DNA of 64,000 bases from Isoetes taiwanensis (GCA_021234155.1 JAJEKV010000047.1:1850494-1914493), one strand, 5' to 3'. Counted from the first letter of the stretch, positions 53,497 through 64,000 are shown. Notes: a model not told the origin generated them from the sequence alone. Numbers and translations are program-made.

Positions 53497-55100
53497 GGTA
53501 GTTCACATTGGCTGTGGAGGTTTTGCTGTGTAATATATACACAAGACTTGTCTATAAAGAAAAACAAATAAAACTTACTTCAGATTTAACATGTGGATAC
53601 TTAGTAATAGACGACGTTCTCAACTATGGGAAATTTGAATCGCATTTGTGTCTGGTTTTGTGGTCAAAAAACAAAATATAAAATTCTCAAATGAAGATCA
53701 CAATATAGCAGAACATTCACTATTCATTTAGTTATGTATATATACCACGACTTAATGCTCTGAGCTATAATGAAGCTTTTCCTGAATTTCACTTTCCAGT
53801 AAATATAATTCCACATCTCGCTAATATGCCAAAATTTTGATTGCATTCCAAATAAAGTAAAGCACAAATAAATAACACAATATTTCAAAACATGAAAAAC
53901 TCTTAAAGAGTGTGTTGAAAAACCAATAATTAACTAAACTTCATGCTGCAATATAATGAGCTCATTGTTCATACCAATAACCCTTCCTTGAGGGCAAGCT
54001 GCCAAGCCATCTGAAAGTAACACTTTGCAAGGAGGAAGGCCAGGTGTCTAAATTTGTATGCACGCATTGCAAGCACAGTAAAATTGTAACGGATAGTCAA
54101 AGGTTCCCTGATAGTTGCCTGTGCCATGGCATGGACAATCAACACATCTTTGTGGAAAGAGATGACCAATCAACGCATCTTGAAAGAAAGACATGTATAG
54201 GCAATCATATCTTAATGTTTGGGTTCTTGCTCTTTAAGAATTTAGCAATAGTACCACCTGTTCCAATTTGTGAATAAGAATATCCATGTCCATGTCACCA
54301 CATGTATCATCCTTATGGACCAACTGTTTTAAAATGAACCTGGATAAATCTGTAATCACTACCCATAGTTGGTTATGTCATACATAAAACTGAAGCACCC
54401 ACCTTGGGATTTGTAGTCATCAAATTGTTTAAACACGTAAAATTGGGAGTTTTCTTTGTAAAGTTTTTAGCCATCTGTGCAACATAAACGGCTTCAGCTC
54501 CAAAAGCCCGAAGAGGAATGTAATAGGAATGATCAAGTGATAATGGCAGTGCCAGGATTAGCCATAGATTGAACCTGCAAGAATTCAACTGTCTCTGGAA
54601 TAAAGCATCCATGTTGCATTGGGGTAGACCAAGGAGCATTGCGTGCCCCGCATATATAAGAAAAAAGATCGATTATAATTGCATATGGCGTGACGTAAGG
54701 TCCAGATTAGCCGGTGTGGTCCTGTCTACAAGATTTGCTTAACATCGCATTGGACCATCGATGCATCCTCTTGGCATCCTATCCTAATGCATGGCCCCTA
54801 GCTAAACAGAGAGCATTTTCATATTGGTTCTGGTTGGCTCCTATGGTCAATATGGGAGCGTCGTATACGCCACATTTTTAAGGGCATTTACTCATCTGCA
54901 CCCGGTGTCATTGCTGTGGCCCAGAAAAAGATACTGATGGTTACGAGTGTTCCTCCCTTAGTTAGAAGTGATAAAACGTATTTGGATTCAATATATTCAA
55001 ATTCGTTCTTATTGTTAGTCTTCTATTCTGGAGTAAGTATTGTGCTTCAGGCTTGTGCTCCTATGGCATCTTCTTGTGCTTCCACAGTTAGATGAGACAT
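53497..55100. other. AT-rich, no gene confidently recognised
   Basis: Two minus-strand frames deserve mention. Near 54080-54170 a Cys-rich run (CPCHGTGNYQGTF, FYCACNACIQI) recalls a small zinc-binding module. Near 54413-54560 LPLSLDHSYYIPLRAFGAEA continues to a possible splice donor (CCAAG/GTGGGTG). Neither can be assigned to a family. Confidence 0.35.
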
Positions 55101-55128
55101 TTAAATGCTATACTTTTCATATCTGATT

Positions 55129-55153
55129 AATAAACTTTTTCGCTTTTGTCCTT

Positions 55154-55185
<32 letters not shown>
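55129..55185 (+). other. AATAAA signal followed by a 30-base genomic A tract
   Basis: AATAAA at 55129-55134 lies 21 bases before an uninterrupted run of 30 A (55156-55185). A genomic A tract at the normal cleavage distance suggests the 3' end of a reverse-transcribed mRNA or a SINE/LINE tail. I could not identify a parent gene in the upstream few hundred bases, nor a matching target duplication. Confidence 0.6.
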
Positions 55186-55187
<2 letters not shown>

Positions 55188-56301
55188 TATTGACTGGATC
55201 CATTATCTCTCAAGTTCTCCATCTTCTTGGGTTGAGCAAGTTGCTCCTCCTCCTCCAAAATTCCAAAATCGATTTGGAATAAATTGGGTACATTATTCAT
55301 ATAATTACTTAACATAATTATTTATTAGTTAACTTATCTTAAATAATTAGCTTATCTAATTAATGCCAATTTAGCATCGCTAAGTTTGCCTCATTGTTCC
55401 CTAAGTGGTCAACATACAATTACATACCTATGGTGACGTGTCATGTATTTTGTATGTGTAGTATATAAAATATTTGGAACGTCATAGCCTTACGAGATGA
55501 TATAACAAACTTCTTCCTAGTTACTTTCTTCCGATTGAATTGTTACCATGACTCTTTAGAGCATCGAAGATTAGGACCATCAACCATAACAATCTCAGAA
55601 GCATGAGAAGAAGAAATATCAACATGAGGAGTTGAAGGAACAATAGGTGCAACTGATGGTGCTAAGGACGAAACCATTAGAATTGGAGGTAGAGCAACTT
55701 CAATAGCCGAGGAGTTCAGAAGAAGACAAAGGTCTATCATGCATAGACGATGAAACAACAATGGGAGCTTGAACCTGAGAAGAAAGTGAAGGTTGCTGAG
55801 ATGCATGGGCGCCACGACGAAAGCCAACAAATTCAACTTCTTATGCGAAAGTCCACTTTTCGCCTCTATACAGTCTAGTCACCGTCATATAACACAAATC
55901 CTCGGACCATTCATGATAGAGTGTGAGATATGAACTCCAAGCTCAGTTGCAATTGCTAATAAAAATTTCTAAACCGTTAAATCTAGAGGAAGTTTAGGTA
56001 TCGAGAGCCAACACTCCTGGTTCTTTAATGCTCGAACTATACCTGGTGTAAAACCAGAAGAATAATACTGCTACAATATATATTCTCTACCAAGTAGATC
56101 AATCCCTCTAAACATCAAAGAGCCCACGTCAGACATAGATAAACGTCAGACATAGATAAAAAATAAAGTTTTCTACCAATAACTTGATGGGCTGAAAAAA
56201 AATCCTTGAATAATTATCAGCCTCGGGTTAATTTCTCAAAGCTTATACACAAGGTTGCATTCCCCTTGAGCTTCTTTTTGTACCTTTTTAAATATGGGCT
56301 A
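55186..56301. other. No gene recognised
   Basis: AT-rich with no supported frame. A minus-strand frame at 55543-55836 is Ser/Pro/Ala-rich without domain features; phrases there resemble the linker between integrase and RT of a copia pol, but nothing diagnostic is present. Confidence 0.35.
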
Positions 56302-56520
56302 GATAACGTCCTCCCGATGGCTGAGTGGCCATGTGGCCAGGAAATTCCAAGGCCGTACGGCGTCGTACGGTAGTACGGCCTCGGAACGTGCACCGTACGG
56401 CCTCGGAATTTCCTGGCCACATGGCCACTCAGCCATTTTCCTGTATGGCCTCGGAATTTCCTGCCCACATGGCCACTCAACCATTTTCCTGGGCCATAAC
56501 GCCGACAGGAGGACGTTATC
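56302..56520. mobile_element. 219-bp palindromic MITE-like element
   Basis: The ends GATAACGTCCTCC and GGAGGACGTTATC are perfect 13-bp inverted repeats. Inside, ATGGCTGAGTGGCCATGTGG (from 56317) is mirrored at 56417-56436, and a third, partial copy of the same arm follows to about 56490. The centre is built from CCGTAC/GTACGG palindromes. There is no coding capacity. Base composition is much more GC-rich than its surroundings, marking it as an inserted unit. Confidence 0.8.
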
Positions 56521-57341
56521 GACCTCAACGTCCTTGGCCGAGGCATTTGGCAGAGACACCATAGCCAAGCTTAGCAGCCCGCACTACATTCCAGCAAGAA
56601 AAAGAAACCAAATGTAAGCCTCTATTTTCATAACAGAACATGTGATGCAGCGACGAGCAGGGAGGCTGATTTAAACAGAGCATGGGAGTCGGATTTGCAC
56701 AGGGGAGACGGATTTAAACAGGCAGAGGAGTCGGATTTGCATCAAAGGACTCGGATTTGCTCAAAGCAGCTCATAATCATTCGCTTGTAACATCTTTGTT
56801 GCCAGTTCTTTAACCCTTTGCCAGTTCCTTTTTTGTATCAGAAGCTCCAGCTGCGGTGGTTTTTTATTGCATAGCTGTGCAGTACTAGAAGCTCTTTTTT
56901 AAAACAGAGATGCCACACCGGATCAAACAGGAAAATCTGAAAAAATGAAGCGCAGGGCCATTCAAAAGACAGAGAGAAGCCAGCTGGAGGCCGCCTAGAG
57001 ATCTGGCTATGGCTTGGAGGCCGGAGGCCTGGCTATGGCGGGCTTTTGCTAAGGATCGACCACGGCGGAGTGCGGCCCAGAAAAAGTAGTACGTGACAGC
57101 AGAGCAGAGGATGTTATGGACATAACATTTTTATTATGGACATAACAGTGTTGGCCCAAAAGTGTTACTGGATATAACCTAGAATAGACGGCTGGGATTT
57201 AATTCTACGGCTAAATGCAGAGGCCAAGGACGTTAAGGATACTGGAAACGAAGTACCCAGATATCCCCCATACTGAAAAATCACCGGAATTGGCTCCTGG
57301 ATTCAATACCCATCTTCGCCTTTTTTTGCAGCGCAGCTTGG
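56521..57341. other. No gene recognised; short local duplications
   Basis: Around 56660-56765 the phrase GTCGGATTTGCA and variants (GACGGATTTAAACAG, CTCGGATTTGC) repeats several times. No coding frame is supported. Confidence 0.4.
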
Positions 57342-57824
57342 ATGGAATGGCGCCGAAAAGGGCTCAATAACAGGTCTCCTAGCATAAAAAAGGGTTGTGG
57401 ATTCGATATATGTAATAGAATCGCTTCTGCAGCTTGTATCTTAGGGATTTGGTACCTCTTAACAGTCGGACCCGAGTCTTGCTTCTACAGATTTCATGAA
57501 AAGGACAAAAGAAAGCTGCCCAGGAGCTTAATCTGCCTTGGATGTGCGTTTCACAGGTTGAGTATGAAAACACTTGCGCATGGAAGCTGGGTCTATGATT
57601 TGGCGGGGCAAAAGCAGAAGCTGGGCAAATCGGACCAGCCATTCCGGCTGCCTCTTCTGCCTCTTCTGCTGTCGATTCCATTCGGCTTCCATTCCGGCTG
57701 CCTCTTCTCTGCTTTCTTTCTTGCCCACTTTTTTTTTAGACAGCCGAATCATGCGGGGAAAAGGCTCGCCGATTGGATCCAAGAGCCTACCTTATTTTGT
57801 GGCGGGGGGTTTCCCCCGGAGTAA
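57342..57824 (+). CDS. Hypothetical 160-codon frame, unrecognised
   Basis: A frame from a true ATG (57342) runs to 57824. The predicted product is basic at the start, Cys-containing in the middle, and has a hydrophobic segment near residues 103-132 (PFRLPLLPLLLSIPFGFHSG...) that might span a membrane. A partly repeated Pro/Leu/Ser stretch reflects a local duplication in the DNA (TTCCGGCTGCCTCTTCT occurs twice). No domain is recognised and neither strand stands out, so it may be a chance frame. Confidence 0.2.
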   Translation: MEWRRKGLNNRSPSIKKGCGFDICNRIASAACILGIWYLLTVGPESCFYRFHEKDKRKLPRSLICLGCAFHRLSMKTLAHGSWVYDLAGQKQKLGKSDQPFRLPLLPLLLSIPFGFHSGCLFSAFFLAHFFFRQPNHAGKRLADWIQEPTLFCGGGFPPE

Positions 57825-58276
57825 AATACTCCTCTCATGTTGTACGGAACCAATTTAAGACACGTCTTAAGTTGTTCAATGGAAAAACTATAGTGACTTA
57901 TTTTCTTACGTGGCCCAATAACGTGACTCTAAATATAAGACATAGGTGCCATGGAAAAAGGGCCTTAGATTGTGATGAGTATACAAGTGGTAAGAATCGG
58001 TGTAGTTTCGATTAAAGAAAGTGTAGAATGCTATTGATTTCGTAATTATAGATGCATTATTATTATGTACTAGTAACGGGTGCCCGGGCGTTGCCGGGCA
58101 TAAATACAATTCTATCTAGACATGATTCTATGTAGACATATATACAATCGCTAGCTTTATTTGAGAGGAATTAAGAGAGGAAAGGAAGTAGTAATGCATT
58201 AAATATGCTCCACAACATTAGGTTGGCACATTTGAGCCCTTCCACATAACTCTTTTTGCTCTTAATAATCGACATA
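57825..58276. other. Spacer with GC-rich hairpin
   Basis: Contains GTGCCCGGGCGTTGCCGGGCAT near 58079-58100, a small GC hairpin after an ACTAGTAACGG word. Similar GC hairpins after CTAGT are frequent at the ends of non-autonomous plant transposons. The 9 bases at 58268-58276 are the left target-duplication copy of the next element. Confidence 0.45.
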
Positions 58277-58320
58277 CGGGGTCTTTTTTGGCTCCCCAAA
58301 TTGGGGTCCCCGGCGCGAGC

Positions 58321-58368
58321 AAATCGCTTAAGCGATTTTGGGCAGGAAAATCGCTTAAGCGATTTTCC
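58321..58368. repeat. Palindromes 1 and 2 of the array
   Basis: 58321-58338 (18 bp) and 58345-58368 (24 bp) are perfect palindromes centred on CTTAAG. They lie immediately inside the left terminal repeat. Confidence 0.95.
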
Positions 58369-58856
58369 GCCGTAAAAGGGGCCCCCTGAAAACCGCGACC
58401 TGCATCAAGACGCACTGCCGGGCGCTAAGACGGGTGGTCGGGGCCGCGACGGACTGGCCGCATCGGAGTCCCGATCGACGCGGGCCTCGGCGCTACCGCA
58501 AAAAAAATATAAAAAAAACATCCCCTTCGAGGAGATTCGTGAATTGGGCGCTAACTTCTCTCGTTCGGATCTGATTCATCTCATTTTGTACCTCCAGCTG
58601 CAACTGATTCGCATGGGCTAAGATTGCCTCACTAATATGAGATCCGCATTTGGTGATGGTGTGTCCCCGTCATACTTTGTGTCGGCCATTTTGAGTGTCC
58701 TGAGATGAATGTAAGAGAGCGAATGAAGGTGCTTGCACGAAGAGCAAAAACCCTATATTTCCAAGAAAAAACCCTACATTCTTACCACTGGCGGATCGCT
58801 TCAGCGCACCTTTCACGCATATGGTACACCCGCAGGCTTTGTTTTATATTAAATTC

Positions 58857-58953
58857 AAAATCGCTTAAGCGATTTTCCATTTTTTTTCTTTTTTTTTTTC
58901 TTTGGCGTTCGGCTTTGACAAAGTTACACGCCGAAAATCGCTTAAGCGATTTT
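58857..58953. repeat. Palindromes 3 and 4 of the array
   Basis: AAAATCGCTTAAGCGATTTT occurs exactly at 58857-58876 and 58934-58953, separated by a T-rich tract and a GGCG-containing phrase. Confidence 0.95.
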
Positions 58954-59021
58954 TAATTTTTTTTTTCTTTTTTTTTTTTTCTTTTCGGCGCGTCGGCGCT
59001 GACATGTGCGGCTGACTTTTG

Positions 59022-59222
59022 AAAATCGCTTAAGTGATTTTCAATTTTTTTTTTAAAAACCACCTGGGCAGGTCGGCGCTGACGGACGCTGACCACCTGG
59101 CCAGGTGATCCCTTTTTCCGGCGACGGAGAGTGAAAATCGCTTAAGCGATTTTCACTTTCCCCTTTTGAAAATCGCTTAAAAATCGCTTAAGCGATTTTC
59201 CCAAAATCGCTTAAGCGATTTT
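59022..59222. repeat. Palindromes 5 to 8 of the array
   Basis: 59022-59041 (one mismatch), 59130-59157 (28 bp perfect), 59180-59199 and 59203-59222 (20 bp perfect each), plus a half-site at 59168-59179. The last copy touches the right terminal repeat. Confidence 0.95.
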
Positions 59223-59274
59223 GGTCCGCGCGAGACCCCGATTTCGGGAGCCAAAAAAGGCACCGATCAACATA

Positions 59275-62200
59275 TGCATGTGTTGGCTTTCACAATGCAG
59301 TGGCTTCAAACTACAAACTAACACAATGGAGAAAGAGATATGGCCAAATTGGAAACTACAAAATTATACAACAAAAACTAAAATAAGAAACTTATTTGCA
59401 AATATGGACTTTAGCCATCCTTGGTGATCTTGGAGCACGTGGCAAGTGCAAATGAGATCAATGCAAGAAGGTTTTAATTCATTTTTTCATTTAGAATGGT
59501 TTATGCTAATCTTGCTTCTTGTTGAAGTCTTTAGGCATATCAATGTACCATATCTAGTTCAATATTCAAGGAAGCAAAATGGGACGGGGATAAATAAAGA
59601 GGCATATATTAGTAAGGAATCTCAAGCCTTATTGTTGAGAACATAGACAATGTTGAGGAGTTGTGGCCCGCAATGTTATCTAGAAGCATTATATCATTGT
59701 TGACGTTTCAGATAGGTTGTGAAATATTTACTAAAGGTGTCAATTGTCCAAAGGCTTTCAAAACATCAAGAGCATGCTTGGGGCAATATGAGGTATTTGC
59801 ATTTCTTGTTAATTTAGATTTATGCTGGTACAAAATATGTTGTCCATACAAACCTAATTATACATGACTTGACTGGCGAATATTATACATGACTGGACTG
59901 GCGAATGGAGTGCAGGTCTTAATCTTCTAGAATAGGCAAACCTAAAATATAAAACTTAACAATGCAAATTAGTCTCTTTAGTGAGGAAACATGCAACACA
60001 TTTCTAGCCATTCAAAGATTCCATCATATCTTTACATGTAATAAATCAATAAATGTCTAATAGTTCAGGTATTACATGTTTCAGCGTACCTACGTAAACA
60101 CTTATAGTAGGATGACATTGTGCAAGCTGCACAATAAAACAATGAATTCGGGCAACATTTCTGACCAAGTTTAAATGCCCCCTTGCAATGGAAGGATATT
60201 GTAAGGAGATTAATGTGGATGGAAGATTGTCGAGAAATGATAATGAACTGTAAAGACCTCCATATCAAAGAAACCCTTGTAAAACAAAACCATCTCTTGC
60301 AAGTTCGTTGCATAGCCAACATGAAAACATGGGTGAAGACTTGCGATGGAAAACTCCAGCACAACAATTTGATAGTCGATTCCACCAAATGAGGTACCAA
60401 TAGCTCATCTAGATTGGACACATTGAAGTTCTAGAAATCCTTATCTTTCTCAAAGCTTAGGAGACAACAGAAATGCTGAAATGCTGACACATCTTTGGCC
60501 TATAGGCCTCTTTGCCATGGAAGAATCTTCAGATCCTCATATTGCGTACAAACATTGTGCAAGCTGCACACTAAAACAATAATGTCAGGCATCTTTGATC
60601 AAATGCACCTTCAATATTGTAAGAAGACTAAGACAATGCAAGGTTGCTGGGAGATATGATGGATAAGGAGCTCTGTACATCCAAGTCTTATGGGCCCAAA
60701 TATGTTGCTACATAGGAAGCTGCTGTAAGAGAGAAATTCTGAACTCAGCTTTCATGCTAAAGATGTTGAATGAAGTACCTGCACACAACAGATATGGTGA
60801 GCTTCAGCTCACTGCAATTCCAGACATAGCTCATGAAATTCTAGACATAGCTCAGAATGAACCTCTACATACTGCAAGTCTATAGTCTTAACTCTTCGAT
60901 CAATGATATTAATGGGTAAGAACAGAAGTTGCATACAATAAAATGCTTACCTTGCTATGCAAGAACGATAGCTATGAAAACATGTTGATATAGATGAACA
61001 AATCTATTTAAGTGTCAACTTTGCAGTAGACTAACAATGGCATTAGAATGCAATGATAGAAACATGGAGATGAAGGGCAAATATTACACAGCTTGTTTTG
61101 AAAAGGGATAGGTAAATATAATGAATTGGTGACCACTAAAAAGAAAAAAAATAATAATTATCTGCATCATATCCTTTTTGTTTCAAAGGACATGGAATAA
61201 GCAATTAAAAATAGACTGGCAGCCAGTTTCTTTATGTGCATCATGTACATGTTAGATATCTAAAGATCAGCAGAGAAATATGTTTTCTGAAGGGCCCATT
61301 GTAAGAGGATATGTGGAGGATAAGAGATAATGGAAAAATGCATTTTGACCGCAGAACAGATGCATATCTGGATGTGTTAAAATCAGGCGTCTCTTGTGTT
61401 AAAATCATGTGTATCTTGCAGGTCTATTATATAGCCAGCATAAGATTTGCTATGGAAGCCTCTAGTACAACAGAAAGAAAGACTAATGCACCTACAAAGC
61501 CTGGATCATACTCTAGGCATAAGGTTTTGCAAGTCGTACATGATGGAATCACGTTGAAGTTTGCAAAATCAATTTGCAAAAATAATAGAAGGTCGGCATT
61601 GGGCAGATCCTTCTTCTTGAAGACTCGCTTCAAGAAGTACGCTTCACCACAATCTTGATCAGCTTGATACAAAGACAAAAAAATCATGATCGCAGAGATC
61701 CCACGTTTCTACAGCCATGTATTTTACAATCAACCATGCATCTTCCCAGGGACTTTTCAAGAAGTACACTTCAAAACAATCTTGATGACGTTGATATATC
61801 ATTTAGAGAAACTGAAATTTTACATGTAATGGGATTCAAAGGTTCTGAAGCCTCTGGGTAGAAATAATGACCGCAGAGATCCCTAGTCTCTATAAAAGAT
61901 AAGACAATAGCGAGAACATGCAAGAACTCTCTGAGAGTTCTTGCACAGATAAAGAATAACTTCTATTCCTAATAAGGAAATGCTACTAATAGTAGAAAAT
62001 GATTAAATATGCAGATAACTTATCTGAAATATTGTTGTGTTGGTTACGATAAGAATTTAAAATCAAATAATCATCATTACCTTCGGCTTTCCACATGTGG
62101 TGGTAGTTGATTGGCACACCTAAAACATGGAAAATAGATGCCTTTGTTGTTGCAAGATGTTTAGAAGAAAGATGGAGATAAAAAACACCTCTCAAAAGGA

Positions 62201-62457
62201 AAAAATAAGCAATACCTAGAGTTTGAAGTTTTGTTATACATACGCAGCCATATTCTGACCCGAACCTGCAAAACATAGGGCCAAATCATTGTAATGAAAG
62301 ATAAAACAGAATGATCAAAACATATTTGCAAAATTAAAACCCTGAATATGCCATTTTGAAATCAAAAGCGAGAAAAAATGAGCCATGCATTGCAGTAAAT
62401 CCTTGAAAGCTCTCATGCATAGGTAGACAAACCATTGACAACAAATTCGGCCTAAAG
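59275..62457. other. Long AT-rich stretch without a recognised gene
   Basis: Frames at 59446-59646, 61311-61658 and elsewhere show no domain. Local imperfect duplications are present: a block starting CATTGTGCAAGCTGCACA at about 60116 recurs at about 60553, and AAGAAGTAC.CTTCA..ACAATCTTGAT at about 61632 recurs at about 61751. CTCTATAAAAGATA at 61889-61902 is TATA-like but leads to no clear gene. Confidence 0.45.
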
Positions 62458-62826
62458 TTTACCAAAATTACCAAAATGCCACTAAACCCAGTAGTATTTT
62501 GGGAAAATTGGCAATAACATTTTTCCAATAATCTGAATGCAAATGTGCCCTTCAGATGAATTGTAGATTAAGATAAATCTTTCCAACAAGCATAAGATCA
62601 TTCAATTCTAAGACCACAATCTCAAGTTATGAAAATTTTCATTTCTCAAATTATGAAGAACTCAAGAGCTTATAACTTGAAATTTTCATCTCTTATGCTT
62701 GTTGGAAATATCTCAGCTCAATCTACAATTCATCTGGAGGGCACATTTGCATTCAGATCATTAAGAAAACCTTATTGCCAATTTTCCCAAAATACGACTG
62801 GGTTTAGTGGCATTTTGGTAATTTTG
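62458..62826. repeat. Long inverted repeat, about 137-bp arms
   Basis: Arms at 62458-62596 and 62691-62826 are reverse complements with a modest number of differences. Shared words include ACCAAAATTACCAAAATGCC, ATCTGAATGCAAATGTGCCC and CCAACAAGCATAAGA. The inner spacer also pairs partly (AAGTTAT / ATAACTT). No coding capacity. It is probably a foldback or MITE-like element. Confidence 0.85.
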
Positions 62827-62829
62827 GCA

Positions 62830-63365
62830 AATAATGGTATTTTGGTAAATTTTCCAAGTTAGAAAGAATATCTGAAAAGATTATGTGATATAATCACTGA
62901 TCCAACAAATAGTGGTCCGAAATTGGGAAATTACTTCCCCAGCAAAAATGCCTTTCTCAATATATGATTATCGGAAATTTTTTATTTTCGTTCGGCAAAT
63001 CCTACTTCTGTCGAAAATCCTCAGAAATTTGCTGATTCGACCAGACGAAGGTAATCTAAACATTGTGATATTGTCAAAATACATCTTTTTAGACCACTAA
63101 TAAAACAAAACAAGTTTGTTATTAAAACAAAAATAAGCATTGCCTCGATAATTGTATGATGGTATATCTTAAAGGTCGTAAAGTTATCATATAACAGTTA
63201 GTTAAATATAATACTATTGGAAGCAATATATCCAATACTGCTATAGTAAAGTTAATATGAAAATATTACCTTAAGGTAATTAATGTAATTGCATGCACGG
63301 AAGCCCAGCAGGGATCATGCAGGGATCCAAGATAATGCTTATTTAAGACGTTAACTAAACCCTGT
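62830..63365. other. No gene recognised
   Basis: AT-rich flank between the inverted repeat and the chromovirus fragment. Confidence 0.4.
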
Positions 63366-63369
63366 GTCC

Positions 63370-63942
63370 AAGGTAGAAGTACCCCAGCAGATGCTAGCCG
63401 ACATGCAGCAGTTGGTGGAGGACATCTTCTAGCAAAGAAGAAGTCGGCGAGAAGAGCATAGCGACAAAAACGATCGCCCCGGGCGTTGCATCGACAATTG
63501 CAACAAGCTTGCTCCAAGGTGGACTGGACCATTCAGGATAACCAAAAGAGTAGGTAACCAATCCTATAAGTTGGACCTGCCAGCACACTTGAAGATTAGA
63601 GGAAATATTGGAGACACCAAAGTTACTAAAAATGACGGACGATCACCTTGAGATTGTTCTAGAGGTTCTTCTTGACAGATCCTATAAGAAGACAAGAAGA
63701 TCTCAATTCTCCAATACCTAGTGAAAGGGACACTTACCAGTGGAAGACGTTACATGGGCACTACAAATAGATCTTGAAAAGCAGTACCCACAACTCATGG
63801 AGCAATGCAAGGGTCGACTCGTCACCAAAGTAGTCGACACCGAATCGATAGATGAGTGGAAGGTAGATTTAAAGTCTACTTTCGACGCCACGGAAGTAGA
63901 CAAATTGAGAGATAAGAGGTCATATAGGATCATGCATTGATA
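63370..63942 (+). pseudogene. Chromovirus (Ty3/gypsy) integrase C-terminus and chromodomain
   Basis: Plus-strand pieces: MLADMQQLVEDI (from about 63399), then KLAPRWTGPFRITKRVGNQS YKLDLPAHLKIR split by spaces here for length (63507-63600), the GPY/F-type module that follows gypsy integrase. After frame breaks come LDRSYKKTRRSQ, YLVK and KGHLPVEDVTWALQIDLEKQ, with YPQL. The pattern YLVKW-KG...EDVTW....L...YPQL is a chromodomain-like tail, which directs integration toward particular chromatin. One Trp codon is missing between YLVK and KG. The frame ends at 63940 in RSYRIMH. A diverged second copy of the terminal 250 bases is at 20341-20690 on the other strand. The 3' flank continues to the window edge. 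Confidence 0.75.
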
Positions 63943-64000
63943 GGAAAGCACCTCCAGTCTATGCCCACTATGGGGAGGAACCCATCCTCCATGCCAAGGG

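Larger units (their letters stand above)
58277..59265. mobile_element. TIR element (MULE-like, non-autonomous) with palindrome array
   Basis: The left end CGGGGTCTTTTTTGGCTCCC and the inverted right end CGGTGCCTTTTTTGGCTCCC match at 18 of 20 positions, and similarity continues about 30 bases inward (AAATTGGGG / AAATCGGGG, GCGCGAG / CGCGCGG). Flanking 9-mers ATCGACATA (58268-58276) and ATCAACATA (59266-59274) agree at 8 of 9, the target-duplication length of Mutator-like transposons. The 989-bp unit has no transposase. Its striking content is eight copies of a palindrome built on ATCGCTTAAGCGAT, clustered just inside both ends, with T/C-rich spacers and a unique middle (about 58380-58850). Confidence 0.85.

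Noticed and set aside
54044-54277. Possible plus-strand gene with CxHC-like motif
   Set aside because: No start context, splice sites or family match; the opposite strand is slightly more protein-like but also unassignable.
56217-56617. Repetitive ORFs on both strands (EFPGHMATQPFS-type repeats)
   Set aside because: They arise from the inverted arms of the 219-bp palindromic element and read equally well on both strands.
1-64000. CRISPR arrays, bacterial operons, riboswitches and rRNA genes
   Set aside because: The window is plant nuclear DNA; no regularly spaced identical repeats with unique spacers and no rRNA words were seen. The palindrome array at 58.3-59.2 kb has irregular spacing and belongs to a TIR element.

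Overview
This window is nuclear DNA from a land plant with a large, repeat-rich genome. Evidence is a dirigent protein gene, receptor-like kinase fragments, a plant-type polyphenol oxidase tail, Ty1/copia and Ty3/gypsy retrotransposons primed by initiator-Met tRNA, and several LINE lineages. One LINE lineage (4.4-5.6 kb) resembles elements I associate with seed-free plants, so a fern-like or gymnosperm source is possible, but the sequence does not settle this. Most of the window is mobile DNA and degenerate gene fragments. The only apparently intact host gene is the 183-codon dirigent protein on the minus strand (9572-10123).

Layout. 1-3.3 kb: AT-rich DNA with a GTCA-rich repeat array (1.49-1.83 kb). 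3.3-5.9 kb: a minus-strand mosaic of gene pieces (a frameshifted DXR exon, an exon with a membrane segment, a receptor-kinase exon), with the 3' part of a LINE lying between them. 6.8-8.5 kb: duplicated segments and a foldback element. 9.2-10.2 kb: the dirigent gene with a duplicated 3' flank. 11.3-12.1 kb: two possible exons of an unknown gene. 14.7-15.3 kb: a minus-strand LTR with its Met-tRNA primer site. 18.2 kb: a P450-like scrap. 19.08-19.56 kb: a near-perfect long inverted repeat. 20.4-22.7 kb: pieces of a chromovirus, a LINE endonuclease and a gypsy reverse transcriptase. 22.7-28 kb: little recognisable, apart from a TATA-like site and, at 28.1-28.5 kb, a frameshifted polyphenol-oxidase tail.

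29.5-33.5 kb: a 5'-truncated LINE with 9-bp target duplications splits an LRR-kinase-type exon; a possible APH-1 N-terminus lies downstream. 33.9-36.1 kb: a short LTR element without pol. 36.1-38.0 kb: a second truncated LINE. 38.0-53.5 kb: a dead copia element whose 3' LTR (53030-53496) is separated from its pol by a complete 11-kb minus-strand gypsy element (41877-52951). That gypsy has both LTRs, a purine tract, gag, pol, and an unusual 2.7-kb region of further sense-strand coding sequence after integrase.

53.5-64 kb: unrecognised AT-rich DNA, a poly(A) tract with an upstream AATAAA, a 219-bp palindromic element, a 989-bp terminal-inverted-repeat element (58277-59265) with eight copies of a roughly 20-bp palindrome and a near-perfect 9-bp target duplication, another long inverted repeat, and the C-terminal part of a chromovirus pol running to the window edge.

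The genes form no shared pathway. The theme is nested transposition and gene-fragment scattering. The observations most worth following up are the palindrome-array element at 58.3-59.3 kb and the post-integrase coding region of the gypsy element.
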